64,000 bases of DNA from CAYFZR01 sp046760505 [NCBI: Candidatus Hydrothermarchaeota archaeon] (GTDB taxonomy: Archaea; CAYFZR01), in NCBI GenBank assembly GCA_046760505.1, contig JBHIEG010000010.1, forward strand, positions 1-64,000, in the 5' to 3' direction. Shown piece by piece: positions 60,415 through 64,000 of the stretch (position 1 is the first letter of the stretch; each line of letters opens with the position of its first letter). Position numbers and translations under genes: made by a program. The notes below the pieces were generated by a model. That model was not told the origin of the DNA and searched no databases. It worked only from the letters and a program-made list of their open reading frames with translations.

Positions 60415-60961
60415 TATTCTTCTCACCGGAAAACCAAGAGTAGGTAAATCAACCGTGTGTAAAAAGGTGATATCGTACCTAGAAAAGAAAGGCGTCGTAG
60501 CAGGACTTCTCACGGAAGAGATAAGAGAAAAAAACGAAAGAAAAGGATTTAGAATAATAAGCATTAAAACTAAGGAGACAGGAATACTTTCACATGTAAA
60601 CATCAAGGAAGGTCCTAGAGTAGGAAAATACGGTATTAATTTATCTGATTTAGAAAATATAGGTGTTTCAGCAATAGAAGATGCTTTAGAATCTGATTTT
60701 GCAGTTATTGATGAGATCGGACCTATGGAGTTATATAGTATAAGATTTAAAGATGCTGTGAGACTTATATTAGATAGCGATGTTCCTACCTTAGCAACAA
60801 TACATTTAAAGTCGAGAGATCCTTTTGTTAAGTACGTTAAGGAAAGAAAAGACTGCGAACTGATTTATATTACATATCAGAATAGGGATAAACTACCGAT
60901 GATCATTTCAAACAAGTTAGAGGTGTTTGCAAATGAAAGGCGTAATCATAAATTACTGTAG
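60407..60961 (+). CDS. nucleoside-triphosphatase THEP1 family
   Basis: A 184-residue P-loop NTPase: LLTGKPRVGKSTVCKKV (Walker A), LLTEEIREKNERKGF, and VIDEIGPMELYS (Walker B). THEP1 proteins hydrolyse NTPs; the physiological role is unclear. Its ATG overlaps the end of ade and its 3' end overlaps the start of the L35Ae gene. Confidence 0.92.
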   Translation: MNNILLTGKPRVGKSTVCKKVISYLEKKGVVAGLLTEEIREKNERKGFRIISIKTKETGILSHVNIKEGPRVGKYGINLSDLENIGVSAIEDALESDFAVIDEIGPMELYSIRFKDAVRLILDSDVPTLATIHLKSRDPFVKYVKERKDCELIYITYQNRDKLPMIISNKLEVFANERRNHKLL

Positions 60962-61190
60962 ATCTAGAAAAAGACAATCAAACAGAACCATGGTAGCGAG
61001 ATTTGAGGGTATAAACGATTATTCAGAGGCTAGCAGACTAATAGGAAAAGAAATTAAATGGAAAAATCCCGCAGGAAGAGAAATCAGGGGAAAAATAATT
61101 GACGTCCATGGAACTAATGGTCAAGTAAAAGTCAGATTCAATAAGGGATTGCCTGGACAAGCCATAGGAACAGAAATATCACTTAAATAA
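60933..61190 (+). CDS. rpl35ae: 50S ribosomal protein L35Ae
   Basis: An 85-residue ribosomal protein L35Ae: KGVIINYCRSRKRQ, WKNPAGREIRGKI and the end FNKGLPGQAIGTEISLK. ATG 60933 follows GAGGTG by seven bases. It is the last gene of the mptD-ade-THEP1-L35Ae operon. Confidence 0.92.
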   Translation: MKGVIINYCRSRKRQSNRTMVARFEGINDYSEASRLIGKEIKWKNPAGREIRGKIIDVHGTNGQVKVRFNKGLPGQAIGTEISLK

Positions 61191-61243
61191 ACGATCATAA
61201 TTTCATAACAAGTTCTATAATAAAATTTTAAATAGGTTCTCAA

Positions 61244-62353
61244 ATGAGTCACTCTCTGAAAATTGTTAGAGAAGGGTTGACTGAATTCTTCGTTCCAGAT
61301 GATAAGGGAAAGGTTTTCTTCAACCCTGTTATGTCTTTGAGCAGGGATATATCAGTTTTAGTCGTGAAAAGCGCAAAAATAAAAGATTTCGTAGATGTTC
61401 TGGGAGCCACTGGAGCTAGAGGTCTTAGGATAGCCAAAGAAACTAGTGTAGATGAAGTCATCATAAACGACCTAAACAGAGATGCGTACAATTTGATCAA
61501 GCAAAACATAAAACATCTAAAACTAAAAAATGCGGTGGCAGAAAATAAGGAAGCGAACCTTTTACTTTCCGAAATAGCATTCCATGGAAAAAAAGGAATG
61601 ATTGATATTGATCCCTTCGGATCCCCCGTATACTTTCTGGAGAATGGTGTTAGGGCAGTTAGCAAAAGGGGAATAATTGGTTTCACCGCTACCGATACCG
61701 CTCCTCTTTGCGGGGTTTACGATAAAGCCTGCTTTAGAAAATACAACGCTCACTCCCTAAGGGTGGATTACTGCCACGAAGTAGGATTGAGAATCCTTAT
61801 CGCTACCGCTATGAGAATAGCAGGAAGACACGAACTCTCCTTTACTCCAATTTTCTCCCATTCTACAGATCATTACTTTAGGGTTTATGGTCTCTTAAGA
61901 AAAGGAATTTCTCTGGTAGATAGAATTTTTAAACAGATAGGTTACCTGAACCACTGTGATTGTGGAAAGAGAGAATTAGGCGAGTATAAAGAAAAATGCG
62001 GGTGTGGAAAGAAATATTTGCATGCGGGACCTCTCTGGACAGGGAAGTTATACGATAATGATTTTTTTGAAGAAATTTTTGAGAAAATAAGAACAACACA
62101 TATTAATTTAAAGACTAAGAGGTTGTTAGAAAGAATTAAAGATGAAATAGAGGCACCACCCTTGTACTTTAATGTTCACAAGATATGCAAGAGCATGGGG
62201 ATTTCATCGCCTCCTATGGAATACTTGATAGAAAAGTTGAGAGAAGAATCTTATATAGCAACAAGAACCCACTTCTCGCCGTTAGCAGTTAAAACCGATG
62301 CAAGTATTGATAAAATCAAAGAAATCTTGAGAGCCTATAACCTTTCCCAATAA
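61244..62353 (+). CDS. trm1: tRNA (guanine26-N2)-dimethyltransferase Trm1
   Basis: A 369-residue Trm1: DVLGATGARGLRIAKE (SAM site), IDIDPFGSPVYFL (catalytic), DTAPLCGVY, a zinc region (CDCGKRELGEYKEKCGCG, residues about 239-256) and a C-terminal domain. It methylates G26 of tRNAs. Its 3' end overlaps the convergent RlmE gene by 38 bases. Confidence 0.95.
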   Translation: MSHSLKIVREGLTEFFVPDDKGKVFFNPVMSLSRDISVLVVKSAKIKDFVDVLGATGARGLRIAKETSVDEVIINDLNRDAYNLIKQNIKHLKLKNAVAENKEANLLLSEIAFHGKKGMIDIDPFGSPVYFLENGVRAVSKRGIIGFTATDTAPLCGVYDKACFRKYNAHSLRVDYCHEVGLRILIATAMRIAGRHELSFTPIFSHSTDHYFRVYGLLRKGISLVDRIFKQIGYLNHCDCGKRELGEYKEKCGCGKKYLHAGPLWTGKLYDNDFFEEIFEKIRTTHINLKTKRLLERIKDEIEAPPLYFNVHKICKSMGISSPPMEYLIEKLREESYIATRTHFSPLAVKTDASIDKIKEILRAYNLSQ

Positions 62354-62930
62354 AATAAATCTCGGAAGATCTTTTTCTTGAAGCCTTTGGCTTATGAACC
62401 TTAACGAAAGAAAACATGTCTTTCATTCTGTCTTCTATTAAATCTAACATGTCTCCATGAAATGCCTTAGCGACCAATCTACCTTCGACCTTTAATAACT
62501 CATTCGCTATATCTAAAGCCTTTTCAACAAGATATACGGAGCGAGCATGATCCAAACTCCAGTTTCCACTGATGTTCGGGGAAGCATCTGAGAGTATCAC
62601 ATCCACACCTTCGGGAAAATAATTTTTTAAAGAATCAATTATTTCTGGATGTGTTATATCTCCTATCATTGTTTTTACATTTTTTATTGGTTTTACATTC
62701 ACTAAATCCACTCCCAAAACCTTTCCATTAGGACCCACTTCCCTTTTGGCTACCTGAAGCCAGCCTCCTGGAGCACATCCCAGATCTATAACGAAATCTC
62801 CTCGTTTAAAAATCCTGTATCTCTTATTTATTTGCAAGAGTTTGAAGGCAGCTCTACTTCTGTAACCTTCTTTTTTTGCTTCCTTGTAGTAAAAATCTTT
62901 TTTTCTTTCTTTTATCCATCTTTTTTTCAA
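62316..62930 (-). CDS. rlmE: 23S rRNA (uridine-2'-O) methyltransferase RlmE (FtsJ/RrmJ)
   Basis: A 204-residue FtsJ: RSRAAFKLLQINKRYRIF, IDLGCAPGGWLQVA, DVILSDASPNISGNW and KAFHGD with the catalytic Lys. It methylates the A-loop of 23S rRNA. It starts at TTG 62930. The convergent 38-base overlap with trm1 could permit antisense control. Confidence 0.94.
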   Translation of the reverse strand: MKKRWIKERKKDFYYKEAKKEGYRSRAAFKLLQINKRYRIFKRGDFVIDLGCAPGGWLQVAKREVGPNGKVLGVDLVNVKPIKNVKTMIGDITHPEIIDSLKNYFPEGVDVILSDASPNISGNWSLDHARSVYLVEKALDIANELLKVEGRLVAKAFHGDMLDLIEDRMKDMFSFVKVHKPKASRKRSSEIYFIGKGYRLSRFL

Positions 62931-63004
62931 ACAAACCCCATAAATATTGATAAAGATTTACGTTATAAAATTGATGTTACTTTTTCGTTTAAAAATCACG
63001 ATCA

Positions 63005-63931
63005 TCAGGGTATAACATCTATATCCAGTTTTTCGGCTAACTCCTTATACCTGTTTCTTATTGTAACCTCTGTAACTCCCGCTACCTCCGCTACCTCTCT
63101 TTGAGTTTGTCTCTCTCCCAGTAGAACGCTTGCGATATAGATAGCGGCTGCAGCAACTCCGGTAGGGCCCCTTCCTGATGTTAAATCTTTTTTTGTGGCA
63201 AGGTCAATTATTTCTATGGCCTTGGAGTGTACCTCACCCGAAAGATTGAGCTCGCTGGCAAATCTCGCAACATAATCCTTTGGGTTTGTGGGCATGAGTC
63301 TCAGGTTAAGTTCTCTAGAAATAAAACGATATGTTCGTCCAATTTCTTTCTTGTCAACCCTTACAACGTTTGCTATTTCGTCCAATGTCCTAGGTACCTT
63401 GCACTGCCTACAAGCAGCATAAAGGGATGCAGCAACAACGCCTTCAATGGATCTTCCTCGAATGAGACCTTTTTTGACCGCTCTTCTATAAATAACAGCG
63501 GCGGTTTCTTTTATGTTTCTAGGAATACCCATGTGCGAGGAGGATCGCTCTAACTCAGATAGAGCCAGTGCGAGATTTCTTTCTGTAGCGTTCGATACCC
63601 TTATCCTCCTCTGCCACTTTCTTAACCTGTATAGTTGCGCTCTTCTCCCCGGAGAAATGTCTTTTCCATAACTATCTTTGTCGTGCCAGTCTATCATTGT
63701 TGACAGGCCCTTATCATGAATTGTGTAAGTCATCGGAGCGCCGACCCTGCTTCTCTTAAACTTCTGGTCCTGATCGAAGGCTCGCCATTCAGGCCCTGTA
63801 TCAATCATCTTATCGTATATAACGAGTCCACAATCGTTACAAACTACCTCAGCCCTCTCATAATCGTTCATCAACTTGGTTCCACCACATTCTGGGCAAA
63901 CAGTTTCAGCGGGATCTTTTTTTCTGGGCAC
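63005..63931 (-). CDS. tfb: transcription initiation factor IIB (TFB)
   Basis: A 308-residue TFB. The zinc ribbon is CPECGG to CNDCG (residues about 12-34), the B-reader/linker includes [11 protein letters not shown], and two cyclin folds have the duplicated motif types [17 protein letters not shown] and the second-repeat [14 protein letters not shown]. It recruits RNA polymerase to TBP-bound TATA boxes. It starts at GTG 63931 after GGAGGAG, three bases from the stop of the upstream gene. Confidence 0.97.
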   Translation of the reverse strand: MPRKKDPAETVCPECGGTKLMNDYERAEVVCNDCGLVIYDKMIDTGPEWRAFDQDQKFKRSRVGAPMTYTIHDKGLSTMIDWHDKDSYGKDISPGRRAQLYRLRKWQRRIRVSNATERNLALALSELERSSSHMGIPRNIKETAAVIYRRAVKKGLIRGRSIEGVVAASLYAACRQCKVPRTLDEIANVVRVDKKEIGRTYRFISRELNLRLMPTNPKDYVARFASELNLSGEVHSKAIEIIDLATKKDLTSGRGPTGVAAAAIYIASVLLGERQTQREVAEVAGVTEVTIRNRYKELAEKLDIDVIP

Positions 63932-63933
63932 CT

Positions 63934-64000
63934 TTACTCCTCCTTTTTCTGTTCAAAATATATAACGTAGAGCCTACCAAACTCTTCATCCCTTGCGAAT
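63934..64000 (-). CDS. gar1: C-terminal end of a probable Gar1 gene (partial)
   Basis: The last 22 codons before TAA 63934 on the minus strand read as [15 protein letters not shown] at the end, with an acidic DEE just before. In several archaea gar1, for the H/ACA snoRNP subunit, is immediately upstream of tfb, and the GRLYVI strand fits the Gar1 C terminus. The segment is too short to be sure. Confidence 0.5.
   Translation of the reverse strand, partial: FARDEEFGRLYVIYFEQKKEE

Overview
The window is archaeal and chromosomal. The evidence is a TFB gene, class I lysyl-tRNA synthetase, Sep-tRNA:Cys-tRNA synthase, a GHMP-type shikimate kinase, archaeal dihydroneopterin aldolase (MptD), an RPA/RPA-associated/phosphoesterase operon, ribosomal L35Ae, Trm1, OapB/OapC-type proteins and promoters with TATA boxes that are often leaderless. 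Class III ribonucleotide reductase, radical SAM enzymes and many Fe-S proteins point to a strict anaerobe. A Tes-type tetraether lipid synthase fits a thermophile with GDGT lipids. SepCysS plus MptD plus multihaem c-type cytochromes suggest a euryarchaeal lineage near methanogens, Archaeoglobi or Hydrothermarchaeota. I cannot name the genus. Coding is dense, base composition is AT-rich, and I see no IS element, CRISPR array or prophage.

Layout. 0.1-6.2 kb: tRNA-Arg, a QueG-like Fe-S protein, an AbrB-PhoU regulator, a KaiC-like ATPase with a membrane coiled-coil partner, and a GvpD-like double RecA-fold protein. 6.2-9 kb: an unusual intergenic region, then ftsZ, a small GTPase and a tiny wHTH gene. 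9-12.5 kb: a sulfur-relay operon (MoeB/ThiF, TusA, SepCysS, DUF169, glutaredoxin). 12.6-14.7 kb: two more KaiC-like ATPases. 14.7-21.3 kb: sugar kinase, dCMP deaminase, tRNA-Ala, the RPA operon, two wHTH genes around a repeat-rich spacer, and an Era-like GTPase/OapB/OapC operon. 21.3-28.7 kb: LysRS-I, nucleotidyltransferase, flavin reductase, CutA, site-2 protease, Tes, PhoU-like protein and bifunctional nuclease. 28.7-43.9 kb: two envelope coiled-coil proteins, nitroreductase, thioesterase, a VapBC pair with an adjacent structured hairpin, RNase J, a lipoprotein glycoside hydrolase, the NrdD/NrdG/thioredoxin operon, rhomboid, chorismate mutase and shikimate kinase, HIT and DUF63.

44.1-51.0 kb holds what I consider the most novel module: two multihaem cytochromes c, a Tat-exported four-cluster ferredoxin and an 867-residue fusion of an NrfD membrane subunit to a GlcD-type FAD oxidase, with a convergent GlcF/HdrD-like CCG protein. 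This looks like a membrane 2-hydroxyacid (or related) dehydrogenase wired directly to a cytochrome c/quinone chain. 51-58.4 kb: thiamine-binding protein, methyltransferases, DUF134, a gene hidden by a one-base frameshift, and a CetZ-like tubulin locus divergent from a DUF515 membrane protein and a secreted Ig-like protein. 58.3-64 kb: MptD, adenine deaminase, THEP1 NTPase, L35Ae, Trm1, RlmE, TFB and the end of a probable Gar1 gene.

A second main observation is regulatory. A 9-bp palindrome, TGTC(A/T)GACA, recurs in the divergent promoter regions of both tubulin-superfamily genes (ftsZ near 7.1 kb and cetZ-like near 55.7 kb). I did not notice it elsewhere in the window. It suggests a shared cell-division/cytoskeleton regulon. 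Several genes start at non-ATG codons selected by strong Shine-Dalgarno sequences, including candidate ATT and ATA starts.
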